Below are positions 34,435-43,601 of a stretch of DNA of 64,000 bases, piece after piece; position 1 is the first letter of the stretch, and the number at the start of each line of letters is the position of its first letter. The stretch comes from Saccharopolyspora hordei (GTDB lineage Bacteria; Actinomycetota; Actinomycetes; Mycobacteriales; Pseudonocardiaceae). The position numbers were made by a program, and so were the translations under genes. The stretch lies in assembly GCF_013410345.1 (NCBI RefSeq), contig NZ_JACCFJ010000001.1, forward strand, positions 3,695,001 to 3,759,000, written 5' to 3'. The notes below the pieces were generated by a model. It made no database searches, was not told the DNA's origin, and worked only from the letters and a program-made list of their open reading frames with translations.

Positions 34435-36078
34435 TCACCCCCGGCGCTGCTGCCGGAGCACGAAGCGCTGGACCTTGCCGCTGGGCGTCTTGGGCAGCTG
34501 GTCGACGAAGTGCACCGCCCGCGGGTGGGCGTGCGCGGCGAACCGGCGCTTGACCAGCTGCTGGAGCTCGGTCACCAGGCCGTCGTCGCCGGAGCGTCCC
34601 GGGCGCAGCACGACGAACGCCTCCACGACCTCACCGCGCAGCTCGTCGGGAACGCCGATCACCGCCGCCTCGGCCACCGCCTCGTGCTCGACCAGCACGC
34701 TCTCCACGTCGAACGGCCCGATCCGGTAGCCAGCCATGATGATCACGTCGTCGTCGCGGGAGGAGAAGAAGAACGCCCCGTCCGCGTCGCGCGACCCGGC
34801 GTCGCCGGTGAGGTACCAGCGGCCGTCGGCGGTGAACCGCTCCGCGGTCTTCTCCGGCGCGTCGGTGTAGCCGGTGAACCACATCAGCGGGCTGCCCGCC
34901 ACCTCGATCGCGATCCGTCCGGGAGCGCCGACCGGGGCCGGTTCGTCGCGGTCGTCGGCGAGCACCTCAGCGGACCAGCCCGGCAGCACCGTGCCCATCG
35001 ACCCCGGCTTGAGGTCGGTGCGGACCTCGTCGGCCCACCCGTTGACGACCACCATGCCGTGCTCGGTCTGTCCGTAGTGGTCGCGGACGGCCACGCCCAG
35101 TTCGCGCTCGGACCAGGACACCACGTCCGGGGTCAGCGGTTCACCGGCCGAGGACGCGCGGCGGAGCCGGACCGCGCCGTCCCGGGAGCTGGTGAGCAGG
35201 CTGCGGTAGACGGTCGGCGCGGCGGCGAAGTTGGTGACCCCGAACTCGCGCACCACCCGCCAGGTCAGCTCGGCGGAGAACCCGGCGTGCAGCAGGATGC
35301 TGCGCCGTCCCGCCGCCAGCGGTCCGAGGATCGCGTAGTACAGGCCGTAGGCCCAGCCGGGGTCGGCGGCGTTCCAGAACACGTCGTCCGCGCGGACGTC
35401 CAGCCCGAACTCCAGGTAGGCCTGGAAGGACGCCAGGGCGCGGAGCGGCACCGGGACGCCCTTCGGGGCTCCGGTGGTGCCGGAGGTGAACAGCTGCACC
35501 AGCAGGCCGTCCCCGCCCACCGCCACCGCGCGCCCGCCCGGCTCGTCCCCGGTGTAGCGGTCGAGCAGCGCGGCCAGCGACCGCTCGTCGGCGGGATCGC
35601 CCGCGACGACGGTCTGCCACGGCGGGTCGGCCGGGATGTCCTCGCCGGGCGCCAGCTTCGCGCGCTGGTCGGCGTCGACCACCACGACCTTCGCGCCGCT
35701 GGCGCGCAGCCGCAGGGCGATGGCCGGGGGCGCGAAGGCGGTGAACAGCGGCACGTGCACCGCGCCGCGCCGCCAGATGCCCAGCAGCGCCACCACGAGG
35801 TCGGCCGACTTGCCCATGAGCACACCGACCGCGTCACCGGGGGCTACGCCCAGGTCGGCCAGCGCGGCGGCGAACCGCGCCGAGTCGCGACGCAGCCTGC
35901 CGTAGGTGATGTCCTGACTGGACAGATCGGGTTCGACGACGGTGAAGGCGACCGCGTCGGCGGGGTGGCGGTCGCAGAGCAGGTCGGCGGCACAGGCGTC
36001 CGGGTCGTCGAACCGCGCGAGCAGCTCGGCCACGCGGGCCGCTCCTGGCGCGGTGGGTGTGCTCAGCTCTGTGCTCAC
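34435..36078 (-). CDS. Acetyl/medium-chain acyl-CoA synthetase-like AMP-binding enzyme
   Basis: A 547-residue ANL-superfamily ligase: P-loop QLFTSGTTGAPKGVPV, adenylate loop DHYGQTEHGM, hinge WYLTGDAGSRD, FSSRDDDVIIMAGYRIGPFDVES and the C-terminal lysine in PKTPSGKVQRF. The GYRIGPFDVES and DHYGQTEHGM stretches point to the acetyl-CoA synthetase/medium-chain branch. It makes an acyl-CoA from a carboxylic acid, ATP and CoA. It is divergent from a GAF-LuxR regulator that likely controls it. Natural substrate (acetate, propionate or aromatic acid) not determinable. Confidence 0.87.
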   Translation of the reverse strand: MSTELSTPTAPGAARVAELLARFDDPDACAADLLCDRHPADAVAFTVVEPDLSSQDITYGRLRRDSARFAAALADLGVAPGDAVGVLMGKSADLVVALLGIWRRGAVHVPLFTAFAPPAIALRLRASGAKVVVVDADQRAKLAPGEDIPADPPWQTVVAGDPADERSLAALLDRYTGDEPGGRAVAVGGDGLLVQLFTSGTTGAPKGVPVPLRALASFQAYLEFGLDVRADDVFWNAADPGWAYGLYYAILGPLAAGRRSILLHAGFSAELTWRVVREFGVTNFAAAPTVYRSLLTSSRDGAVRLRRASSAGEPLTPDVVSWSERELGVAVRDHYGQTEHGMVVVNGWADEVRTDLKPGSMGTVLPGWSAEVLADDRDEPAPVGAPGRIAIEVAGSPLMWFTGYTDAPEKTAERFTADGRWYLTGDAGSRDADGAFFFSSRDDDVIIMAGYRIGPFDVESVLVEHEAVAEAAVIGVPDELRGEVVEAFVVLRPGRSGDDGLVTELQQLVKRRFAAHAHPRAVHFVDQLPKTPSGKVQRFVLRQQRRG

Positions 36079-36099
36079 GGTCGGCCCTCCCCGGCTCCT

Positions 36100-36127
36100 T
36101 TGCCTCGGCGCTGCCGGGCGCTATGCT
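36100..36127 (+). promoter_or_regulatory. Promoter of GAF-LuxR gene
   Basis: TTGCCT (36100-36105) and TATGCT (36122-36127) are good -35 and -10 boxes with a 16-bp spacer. Transcription would start near 36134, giving a ~38-base leader containing the GGAAAGG ribosome site. Confidence 0.55.
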
Positions 36128-36171
36128 CCGCGCCACACAACAGTCCCGGCTACCCCCGGAAAGGGGTGGAT

Positions 36172-37029
36172 GTGCGAACCGGTGGTGACGCGCTCCTACG
36201 CCCGGACGACGGCGACGCCTTCCGCCAGGCCGTCCGGGCGGTGCGGCAGGCAGCCGACATGCCCGTGGCGTTCGGCGGACAAGCAGCCGACGGCGTGCTG
36301 CGCCTGTCGGAGCACGCCGGGGTGCGCACCAACAGGCTGAAGGGCTTGCGGGTGCGGGCCGCGGCTGGTCTCGGCGGCCAGGTGCTCACCCACCGCCGCC
36401 CGGCCGCGGTCAGCGACTACGCCACCGCGCCGACGATCAGCCACGACTACGACGGCCCGGTGCTCGCCGAGGGGCTCAGCTCGATCATCGCCGCGCCGGT
36501 GCTGGTGGACGGTTCGGTCCGCGGGGTGCTCTACGGCGCGGTGCGCGGCGTGGCGCGGCTCGGCGACCGGGCGATGGAGCTCGTGGTCGACGCGACGCGG
36601 CGACTCGCCGGCGAGCTCGCGGTGCGCGACGAGGTCGACCGGCGCCTGCGTCTGCTGCGCGCGGCGGAGACCGCCGGACCCCGGGAGCAGGTGGCGCTGG
36701 AGGAAGTGCGGGAACTGCACGCCGAGTTCCGCGCCATCGCGCAGGGTCTGGCCGACCCCGCCCTCCGGGACCGCCTGCACCACGCCTGCGACCGGCTGGC
36801 CGGGCTCACCTCGGCACCGGAGGCGACGCCGCGGGCGAACCTGACCCCGCGCGAGCTCGACGTGCTCTCGCAGGTGGCCTTGGGCTGCACCAACGCCGAG
36901 GCCGGCAACCGCCTGTCGCTGCGCCCGGAGACCGTCAAGGCCTACCTGCGCAGCGCGATGCACAAGCTGGACGTGCACAACCGCCACGAAGCGGTGGTGG
37001 CCGCCCGCCGCCAGGGCTTGCTCCCCTGA
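36172..37029 (+). CDS. LuxR-type regulator with GAF sensor
   Basis: A 285-residue regulator. A GAF domain (about residues 20-160; LRVRAAAGLGGQVLTHRRPAAVSDYATA and SSIIAAPVLVDGSVRGVLYGAV) precedes a helical linker and a C-terminal LuxR helix-turn-helix (TPRELDVLSQVALGCTNAEAGNRLSLRPETVKAYL). GTG 36172 is preferred to GTG 36166 because GGAAAGG lies 7-8 bases before it. Proteins of this build control acetoacetate- or acid-activating synthetases in several actinobacteria. It is divergent from the AMP-binding enzyme and has its own recognisable promoter. Confidence 0.85.
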   Translation: MRTGGDALLRPDDGDAFRQAVRAVRQAADMPVAFGGQAADGVLRLSEHAGVRTNRLKGLRVRAAAGLGGQVLTHRRPAAVSDYATAPTISHDYDGPVLAEGLSSIIAAPVLVDGSVRGVLYGAVRGVARLGDRAMELVVDATRRLAGELAVRDEVDRRLRLLRAAETAGPREQVALEEVRELHAEFRAIAQGLADPALRDRLHHACDRLAGLTSAPEATPRANLTPRELDVLSQVALGCTNAEAGNRLSLRPETVKAYLRSAMHKLDVHNRHEAVVAARRQGLLP

Positions 37030-37237
37030 CTCCGGGCAGTCCCGGGAATCCGGTCGCGCCCGTGCGGTCCGCCCGGCTGGCCCCCGGCCGGGACTCGACC
37101 CACTGGGGGCGGCGGCGCGCGGGTCGGCACCCGTCGACGTCCACTTCGGACTCACGACGGTGCCGCGCTGCACGAGCGCCGGCGGCCCCCCCACCACAGC
37201 CCTGGAACACCGGCCCGCGGGCCGAGAACGGACGCAC

Positions 37238-38066
37238 GTGGACGACATCAGGACCGGCACCGTCGAGGTGCCGGGCGCGACCCTGCACCACGAGACCCGC
37301 GGCGCGGGACCGGTGTTGCTGCTGATCCCCGGCTGCTCGGGGGACGCCGGGACCTTCGACGCGTTGGCGGCCGAACTCGCCGGTGCGCACACGGTCGTCA
37401 GCTACGACCCCCGCTGCTTCTCCCGCAGCCGCGCGGGGTCCGCCCCGCAGCACCAGCGGGTCGAGGAGCACAGCGCCGACGCCCGGCGGGCCTGGACCAC
37501 GTCGCCCGCCCCGGCGAGCCCACCTTCGTGCTGGGCACCAGCTCCGGGGCGATCGTCGCCCTGGACCTGCTCGCCCGCTTCCCGGACCCACCGCGGCTGG
37601 TGCCGCCCCCGAACCGCCCACAGTGGAACCGCTGCCCGACGCGGCCGAGCACCGGGCGTTCTTCCACGAGGTGCGCGAGGCCCACCGGCGGGACGGCGTC
37701 GCCGCGGCCCTGCACGTCATGGCGGCTGGGACCGCCGGTGGTGACGACTCCCCACCGCCACCGCGTGCCGCACCGCCGAGGGCCGAGGACCGGACGGCGG
37801 CGAACCTGCCGGTCTTCCTGGAGCACGTCCTCACCCAGTTCACCGCCCACCTGCCCGACCTGGACACCCTGCGGGCCCGGTCGGACCGGCTGGTCCTCGC
37901 TGCGGGCCGCGACTCGGCGGGGCAGCTGCTGCGCCGTCCCGCCGAGCACCTCGCCCAGCGCACCGGCGCGAGGTTCGCGGAGTTCCCCGGTGGTCACGCC
38001 GGCGCGACCCAGCACCCGCGGGACTTCGCGGCGGCACTGCGCCGGGTGCTCGACGCGCAGCGGTGA
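37238..38066 (+). pseudogene. Alpha/beta hydrolase, broken by two frameshifts
   Basis: A hydrolase gene now spread over three frames. The first gives VDDIRTGTVEVPGATLHHETRGAGPVLLLIPGCSG, to about 37497; the second gives LDHVARPGEPTFVLGTSSGAIVALDLLARFPD, with the nucleophile serine in GTSSG, to about 37605; the third gives EPPTVEPLPDAAEHRAFFHEV and the catalytic His in FPGGHAG, with the stop at 38066. All catalytic parts survive, so the lesions are recent or sequencing slips. Intact length would be about 275 residues. Confidence 0.72.
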
Positions 38067-38601
38067 GGAGGGCCCGGCCACGGCCAGGTGAGGTGCGGCG
38101 GCGTCCGCGCTCGCGTCGGCGGTGCCGCACGCCGCCGCACGGATGCCGGGCGTGATCGCAAGGGGACACTCCGCAACGAGGACTGTGGTGTTCGCTACGC
38201 CCGAAAACGCCCGTCGACCCCTTGCACAACGGCAGCCCAACCCGCACGCTCGTAACAGCACGCCGCTGACCTGCGAAGACAGCGCGCGTGCGGGTCGGGT
38301 GGAGCGTCGGGGGTTCCATCCGTCATCCGGGGAACGGGTGGGCGGCGGTCGGGGCCGCCCACCCCACCCGGGACCGCACACCCCTCGTTCCGCGCGCGGC
38401 GGACCCGCCGGTCCGGCACGCTGCCCACTCGGACGCGGGCGGGGCTCTCCCACTCCGCGCAGCTCACCGCGCTGTGTGGCGCGCACGGCACCGGGCCGGT
38501 CAGACCCCGCGCGCCCGACTTGGCAGTGCGGAGCGGGACGGGGACGCTGGGAACCGCACCGGCCGCTCGTCGGTGCTACCAGCGGAAGGGGTGATTCGAC
38601 G
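38067..38601. other. Gene-free stretch with hairpin
   Basis: No gene supported. GGGTGGGCGGC (38336-38346) pairs with GCCGCCCACCC (38354-38364) around a 7-base loop, a good terminator. The open frames here are continuations of neighbours' shadows. The PfpI leader occupies the last ~40 bases, with GGAAGGGG. Confidence 0.5.
38336..38364. terminator. Hairpin downstream of broken hydrolase
   Basis: An 11-bp perfect stem with a 7-base loop, 270 bp past the hydrolase stop. Confidence 0.45.
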
Positions 38602-39165
38602 ATGGCCGGAGAACTGAGCGGACGCCGGGTGGCGGTCCTCGCCGCCGACGGGGTCGAGCAGGTCGAGCTGGTCGAGCCGCGGAAGGCGCTGGACGAGGCC
38701 GGGGCCACGGTCGAGCTGCTCTCCACGCACGGCGGTGAGATCCAGGCCATGAACCACGACATCGAGAAGGGCGACACGTTCGCCGTGGACCGCGAGGTGT
38801 CCAGTGCCTCGGTGGACGACTACGACGCGCTGGTCCTCCCGGGCGGCACGATCAACCCGGACAACTTGCGCGCCGACGCCGACGCGGTGTCCTTCGTCCG
38901 GGACTTCGTCGGCTCCGGCAAACCGGTCGGCGCGATCTGCCACGGACCGTGGACGCTGGTGGAGGCCGACGTGGTGCGCGGTCGCCGCCTGACCTCGTAC
39001 CCCAGCATCCGCACGGACGTCCGCAACGCCGGTGGCGAGGTGGTCGACGAGGAGGTCGTCGTCGACCAGAAACTGGTGACCAGCCGGAACCCGCACGACC
39101 TGCCCGCGTTCAACGCGAAGCTGGTGGAACTGGTCGGCGCCGCCCAACCCGCCGCGCGCGGCTGA
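38602..39165 (+). CDS. DJ-1/PfpI family protein
   Basis: A 187-residue protein of the PfpI (YhbO/deglycase) branch: VAVLAADGVEQVELVEPRKAL at the start and the nucleophile-elbow cysteine in GAICHGPW. The family includes stress-linked glyoxalase III and deglycase enzymes as well as older-named proteases. ATG 38602 has GGAAGGGG ten or more bases upstream. Monocistronic; cytosolic. A role in detoxifying reactive carbonyls or general stress is inferred from the family. Confidence 0.9.
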   Translation: MAGELSGRRVAVLAADGVEQVELVEPRKALDEAGATVELLSTHGGEIQAMNHDIEKGDTFAVDREVSSASVDDYDALVLPGGTINPDNLRADADAVSFVRDFVGSGKPVGAICHGPWTLVEADVVRGRRLTSYPSIRTDVRNAGGEVVDEEVVVDQKLVTSRNPHDLPAFNAKLVELVGAAQPAARG

Positions 39166-39309
39166 GGCGAGTGCCCCGCGTGCGGTCCGGCGACGCTGCA
39201 CGCGGGGGCTCCCCGCCGGTCGACGACCGACGGCACCGAGCCCCCTCCCCTCCCGCACGCCCGCGTCGGGCACGATCCGGGGGTCGGCCGGGACGAGGAG
39301 CGGAGCGGG

Positions 39310-40275
39310 ATGCAGCAGCGGGGAGTCGTCGCCGCGCTGGAGCGGCACCAGGTGGGCGTCTACCTCGCGGCGATGGTGCTCGGGGCCCTGCTGGGCTGGG
39401 CGGCGCCGTCGGCGGGCAGCGGACTCGGCCCGCTGATCAACCCGGTGCTGGGTGCGCTGCTGTACGTGACGTTCCTGCAGGTGCCGTGCGCCGACCTGGC
39501 GCGGTCGCTGCGCGCCGGGCGGTTCCTCGCAGCGGTGCTGGTGGTGGACTTCGTCGTGGGACCGCTGGTCGTGGCGGCGCTGGTGCCCTCCCTGCCCGCC
39601 GACCCGGCCCTGCGGCTGGGCGTGCTGCTGGTGCTGCTCACGCCCTGCGTGGACTACGTGATCGTCTTCTCCAGGCTGGCCGGCGGCAGCAGCCAGCGCC
39701 TGCTGGCCGCCACTCCCCTGCTGCTGCTCCTGCAGATGCTGCTGCTCCCGGTGTTCCTGGTGGCGTTCCTGGGGCCGGGCTTGGCGGACGTGGTGGAGGT
39801 CGGGCCGTTCGTCGAAGCCTTCCTGGGACTGATCGTCGTCCCGCTCGCGCTGGCGTGGAGCACGCAGGCCTGGGCCGCGCGCCGACCGGCCGGGCAGCGG
39901 GTCGCGGACACCGCGGGCACCGCGATGGTGCCGCTCATGGCGGCAACGCTGCTGACCGTGGTCGCCTCCCAGGTCCCGGCGCTCGACGGCCGGGTCGGCG
40001 ACGTGGCGCGGGTGGTGCCGCACTACGTCGCGTTCCTCGTGGTGATGCCGTTCGCCGGGGCGCTCGTGGCGCGGACGCTCCGACTGGACGTCCCGGACAC
40101 CCGGGCCGTGGTGTTCACCGGGGCGACGCGCAACTCGCTGGTGGTGCTGCCGCTGGCGCTCGCCCTGCCGGACCACCTGGCCGTCGCGGCGGTCGCGGTG
40201 GTCACCCAGACCCTGGTCGAGGTCATCGGCATGGTGGTGTGCGTGCGCGTCGTCCCGCGCCTGCTGCCGCGCTGA
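39310..40275 (+). CDS. BASS/arsenite-exporter-like transporter
   Basis: A 321-residue polytopic protein with about nine to ten helices. The motif TPCVDYVIVFSRLAGGSSQRL and PLMAATLLTVVASQ fit the bile acid:sodium symporter/Acr3 superfamily; actinobacterial members of this length are often annotated as arsenic resistance proteins. The arsenite-binding cysteine of true Acr3 could be that in TPCVDY, but no ArsR or ArsC lies nearby, so an organic-acid substrate is equally possible. ATG 39310 has GAGGAG about ten bases upstream. Confidence 0.7.
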   Translation: MQQRGVVAALERHQVGVYLAAMVLGALLGWAAPSAGSGLGPLINPVLGALLYVTFLQVPCADLARSLRAGRFLAAVLVVDFVVGPLVVAALVPSLPADPALRLGVLLVLLTPCVDYVIVFSRLAGGSSQRLLAATPLLLLLQMLLLPVFLVAFLGPGLADVVEVGPFVEAFLGLIVVPLALAWSTQAWAARRPAGQRVADTAGTAMVPLMAATLLTVVASQVPALDGRVGDVARVVPHYVAFLVVMPFAGALVARTLRLDVPDTRAVVFTGATRNSLVVLPLALALPDHLAVAAVAVVTQTLVEVIGMVVCVRVVPRLLPR

Positions 40276-40336
40276 CCGCTGCGCCCGCCGCGCGCCCGGC
40301 GCACCCTGGTGCCAGCACCTCCGATCGGGGCCGTCC

Positions 40337-40876
40337 ATGTCCCACCCGTGTTCGCGGCGGGAGTTCCTGGCCGTCGCCGCCGCGCTGCTCACCGCGTGCG
40401 ACCAGCAGCCGCGGCACGCCCCGCTGCCCGACTGGATGCTCACCCCGGACGACGCGGCCGACCCGGAGCTGTGGCGCGACGCACAGCTGATCGCGGACCT
40501 GCTGGTCCGGCACCGGGAGATCCGGCGCGAGGTCGCGCACCGCTCCACCGGGGTCCGCGCGACCACGACGAGCCCGGCCGCGGACCTCGCCGAGCGCCTC
40601 CGCCTGCACGCGGAGCGGATGCGGCAGCGCCTGGTGCGCGGGGCGCCGATCCGGCAGGCCGACCCGCTGTTCGCGGCCCTGTTCGCACACCACCGCGACC
40701 TGCACCTGGAGGTGACGCCCGTGCCGGGTGGGGTGCAGGTCGTCGAGACGTCCGCGGACCCGGTCGCGGTGATGCTGCTGCGGCAGCACGCGGTGCACGC
40801 GGTGTCGGAGTTCGTCTCCGGCGGGGTGGCCCGCGCGCGTCGACCCACCCCGCTACCGCCTGGATATCCTTCGTGA
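40337..40876 (+). CDS. Tat-type lipoprotein with internally repeated domain
   Basis: A 179-residue exported protein. The N-terminus SRREFLAVAAALLTAC combines a twin-arginine signal with a lipobox cysteine. The mature part contains two related copies: HREIRREVAHRSTGVRATTTS with a following LRLHAERM, and HRDLHLEVTPVPGGVQVVETS with LRQHAVHAV. Each has histidines in matching places, so it may bind metal or heme on the outer membrane face. No name known to me. ATG 40337 is the only sensible start. Confidence 0.65.
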   Translation: MSHPCSRREFLAVAAALLTACDQQPRHAPLPDWMLTPDDAADPELWRDAQLIADLLVRHREIRREVAHRSTGVRATTTSPAADLAERLRLHAERMRQRLVRGAPIRQADPLFAALFAHHRDLHLEVTPVPGGVQVVETSADPVAVMLLRQHAVHAVSEFVSGGVARARRPTPLPPGYPS

Positions 40877-40994
40877 CCATGTCACCCGGTGGAGCGACAG
40901 GAACGCAGGCCCCCGCGGACGTGCTCCGCAGCGCCCCGCCGCAGGTGACGTCGTCGTCACCCCTCCTGCGAGGGGTTCACCGGTCTTCGAAGGG

Positions 40995-41705
40995 ATGGCA
41001 GGTCAACACGTGGTGGACAACCGAGCGGCAGCAGTGGTGCAAGCCGAGCGGACGGCGGAGGACGCCGTCGGTGGTGTGCCCGACTTCAGCGCGGACCTCT
41101 ACCGCGCGGTCGTGGACTTCGCCGCCGGCGCGCCCGGGTGGGTGCAGTCCTTCGGCGCGTTCTTCACCGAGGCAGCGCTGGTGCTGCTCTTCGGTGTCTT
41201 GCTGCTCGCCTGCTGGCGGGCGTGGCGGACGTCGGCGCGGAGCACGGCGGTCGCGCTGCTCGGCGTGGTGGGTGTGGGGGTCGCCTACGCGCTGAGCGAG
41301 GGGATCAAGGTGCTGGTGGAGGAGGGGCGTCCGTGCCGCGCCATGCACGTGGCGACCATCGTGACCTGCCCGCCACCGGGAGACTGGTCCTTCCCCAGCA
41401 ACCACTCGGTGATCGCCGGCGCCACCGCGTTCGGCGTGCTCGCCGTGTGGCGGTCGGCCGGTGTCCCGGCCATGGTCGTCGCGGCGTGCGCGGCCTTCTC
41501 ACGGGTGTTCGTCGGTGCCCACTACCCGCACGACGTGCTCGTCGGTCTGCTGTTCGGCGTGCTCGTGTCGGCGGTGCTGGGGGCGCTGCTGCGGAACCAG
41601 GTGACGCGGCAGGTCCAGAAGCTGCGCCCGGACCGGAAGCACGAGGGCGCGACCGAGCCGATCGACACCGACGAGGCACCGACCATGCAGATCCCACGGC
41701 TCTGA
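40995..41705 (+). CDS. PAP2-family membrane phosphatase
   Basis: A ~236-residue integral membrane phosphatase. The three PAP2 motifs are present: KVLVEEGRPC (KxxxxxxRP), FPSNHS (PSGH-type, here PSNHS) and SRVFVGAHYPHD (SRxxxxxHxxxD). Enzymes of this kind dephosphorylate lipid phosphates such as undecaprenyl diphosphate. Five to six helices, active site outside. The start is ambiguous: ATG 40995 has GAAGGG immediately before it with no spacing, and GTG 41010 or 41013 are alternatives. A strong terminator follows. Confidence 0.85.
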   Translation: MAGQHVVDNRAAAVVQAERTAEDAVGGVPDFSADLYRAVVDFAAGAPGWVQSFGAFFTEAALVLLFGVLLLACWRAWRTSARSTAVALLGVVGVGVAYALSEGIKVLVEEGRPCRAMHVATIVTCPPPGDWSFPSNHSVIAGATAFGVLAVWRSAGVPAMVVAACAAFSRVFVGAHYPHDVLVGLLFGVLVSAVLGALLRNQVTRQVQKLRPDRKHEGATEPIDTDEAPTMQIPRL

Positions 41706-41742
41706 CCGGTGCGGGGCCTTCGCCCCTCCGTTCGTCCACTCG

Positions 41743-41781
41743 GAACTCCGGTGCTCGCCCTCCCGGCGGGCACCGGAGTTC
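41743..41781. terminator. Terminator after PAP2 gene
   Basis: A perfect 12-bp stem GAACTCCGGTGC/GCACCGGAGTTC around a 15-base region that itself folds (CGCC...GGCG). Confidence 0.8.
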
Positions 41782-42023
41782 TGTGTTCCGACGGGGTGAT
41801 CCTCTCTCCGCAGTGGACGCGGCTGACCTGCACCGGGTGGACAGTCCTGTCTGGAACGGCCGCTCGGGTGGACGTCGTGCCCGAGCGTTCCCCTGCCGCT
41901 GCCCACCGCGACCGTCCGGCGGTCTGCTCCGGACGGACATACACTCCGTGGAGCGATGGGGGATTCCGCTCGGGTCCAACGGACGCTCGGCAGGTGAACA
42001 CCGACTCGTTTCCTGGAGCAACC
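41782..42023. promoter_or_regulatory. Leader and promoter region of aquaglyceroporin gene
   Basis: With the terminator this is a 318-bp gene-free stretch. TACACT at 41940-41945 could be a -10 box about 80 bp before the start codon; I see no good -35. Contains GCAGTGGAC at about 41810, one of the recurring CAGTGGAC elements. Confidence 0.35.
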
Positions 42024-42920
42024 ATGGCTGAGCAAGGACAACGCCGTCACGGCTACCGGGAAGGGCTCGGCGGTGAGCTGCTCGCCGAGTTCCTGGGCAC
42101 GTTCGTGCTGGTCCTGCTGGGCTGCGCCTCGGTGGCGGTCGCGGTCGCCGGGCTGCCCGGCTCCGGCCGCCAGGAGGACGCGTTCGGACCCGGCAACTGG
42201 CTGATCATCTCCTTCGGCTGGGGTTTCGCCGTGGTGTTCGGCGTCTACGTGGCCGGGGGCGTCAGCGGCGCGCACATCAACCCCGCCGTGACCCTCGCGT
42301 TCGCGGTGCGGCGCGCCTTCCCGTGGCTGAAGGTCGTGCCGTACGTGGTCGCACAACTGGTCGGCGCGTTCGTCGCCGCGGCGCTGGTGTTCGCCACCTA
42401 CCGGTGGGCGATCGACGCCTTCAACGCCAAGTCCGGGCTGGCCCGCGACCAGTCGCTGGACACCTTCGCCATCTTCGCGACCTTCCCCGCCGAGTACTTC
42501 GGCGGGTCGTGGTGGGGCCCGTTGCTGGACCAGGTCGTCGGCACCGGGGTGCTGGTCCTGCTCATCTTCGCGCTCATCGACACGCGCAACACGGCGCCGT
42601 CGGCCAACATGGGACCGTTCCTGATCGGCATGGTGGTCACCGTCATCGGCCTGTCCTTCGGCACCAACGCCGGTTACGCCATCAACCCGGCGCGCGACTT
42701 CGGTCCCCGGTTGTGGACGTTCCTCACCGGCTGGGGCGACATCGCGCTGCCCGGCAGCTACGAGTGGTTCAGCTGGTACTTCTGGATCCCGATCGTCGGC
42801 CCGCTCATCGGCGCGGTGGTCGGTGCCGTGGTCTACGACCTGTTCATCGGCAGCGTCGTCGCCGCCCGCAGCGGCCCGGAACCCGGACGCGCGGGCGACC
42901 GGGAGCCCTCCGAGGAGTGA
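42024..42920 (+). CDS. glpF: Aquaglyceroporin (glycerol facilitator)
   Basis: A 298-residue MIP-family channel with six helices and the two pore-forming NPA-type boxes: SGAHINPAVTLAFA near residue 85 and GYAINPARDFGPRL near residue 215. The Asp following the second box (NPARD) is the residue that marks glycerol-conducting members against water channels. ATG 42024 has GGAG six bases upstream. The usual glpK and glpD partners are not adjacent. Lets glycerol or small polyols diffuse through the membrane. Confidence 0.93.
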   Translation: MAEQGQRRHGYREGLGGELLAEFLGTFVLVLLGCASVAVAVAGLPGSGRQEDAFGPGNWLIISFGWGFAVVFGVYVAGGVSGAHINPAVTLAFAVRRAFPWLKVVPYVVAQLVGAFVAAALVFATYRWAIDAFNAKSGLARDQSLDTFAIFATFPAEYFGGSWWGPLLDQVVGTGVLVLLIFALIDTRNTAPSANMGPFLIGMVVTVIGLSFGTNAGYAINPARDFGPRLWTFLTGWGDIALPGSYEWFSWYFWIPIVGPLIGAVVGAVVYDLFIGSVVAARSGPEPGRAGDREPSEE

Positions 42921-42992
42921 CCGGGTTGGCCGCAGGCGCCGACCGGGTACCCACGCGGTGCGTCCGAGTCCCGTCGCCGAGGAGGGCACACC

Positions 42993-43400
42993 ATGAGCAG
43001 CATGCTGCCGCGACCGAGCGTGGGGTTGGCAGACATCTTCCAGATGTTCGAGAACGAGTGGCCGTTCGGCGAGCGCCACGCCCTGCGCGTGGAGACGTTC
43101 ACCGAGGGGGACGAGTACGTCATCCGCTGCGAGCTGCCGGGAGTGAACCCGGACGAGGACATCCACATCAACGTCGAGGGCAACCAGCTGAAGATCGACG
43201 CTGAGCGCAAGCACGAGGAACGCAGCGACCAGCACAGCGAGTTCCACTACGGCCACTACAGCCGGTCGATGCTGCTGCCGCAGAGCTGCGACACCGACCA
43301 GATCCAGGCCGAGTACGACGCGGGCATCCTCACCATCCGCATGCCCCGCAAGCAGACGCAGGTCAGCAAGGAGATCCCGATCGCCCGCAAGGGCAGGTGA
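42993..43400 (+). CDS. Small heat-shock protein Hsp20
   Basis: A 135-residue alpha-crystallin-domain chaperone. RVETFTEGDEYVIRCELPGVNPDEDIHI opens the domain, and the C-terminal strand AGILTIRMPRK followed by KEIPI (the I-x-I/V oligomerisation motif) closes it. It holds unfolding proteins in the cytosol. The gene begins 72 bp after glpF and may be cotranscribed; an exceptionally strong hairpin terminates it. No HspR-type inverted repeat (HAIR) was seen. Confidence 0.92.
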   Translation: MSSMLPRPSVGLADIFQMFENEWPFGERHALRVETFTEGDEYVIRCELPGVNPDEDIHINVEGNQLKIDAERKHEERSDQHSEFHYGHYSRSMLLPQSCDTDQIQAEYDAGILTIRMPRKQTQVSKEIPIARKGR

Positions 43401-43406
43401 CCCGAC

Positions 43407-43452
43407 CGGCCCCGGTGGTGCGGCTCCGCGCGGAGCCGCACCACCGGGGCCG
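43407..43452. terminator. Very strong hairpin after Hsp20
   Basis: A perfect 21-bp stem with a 4-base GCGC loop, beginning seven bases after the stop codon. The rest of the gap to the next gene (about 270 bases) has no gene. Confidence 0.85.
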
Positions 43453-43588
43453 TCGCCCTGGGCACGGGCCGCTGTCCGCGGTGGCCGACCGGGCCGTCCG
43501 AGCACGCCGCCGGCACCGGCGCCGCGTGGGCCCGCCACGGCGGCCCCGGGACGTCGCGGCCAAACCGATTAGGCGCCGGTCACGGGCT

Positions 43589-43601
43589 CGTCACTGTGAC
43601 G
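43589..43601. promoter_or_regulatory. Palindrome upstream of allE
   Basis: CGTCACTGTGACG, a perfect 13-bp palindrome in the 323-bp gene-free stretch before the ureidoglycine aminohydrolase gene; TTGTCG follows directly and TAGGCT lies at 43635-43640, but their 27-bp spacing is not that of one promoter. Confidence 0.45.

Noticed and set aside
42921..42992. HAIR/HspR-type repeat before Hsp20
   Set aside because: Searched for CTTGAGT-N7-ACTCAAG-like arms and found none.
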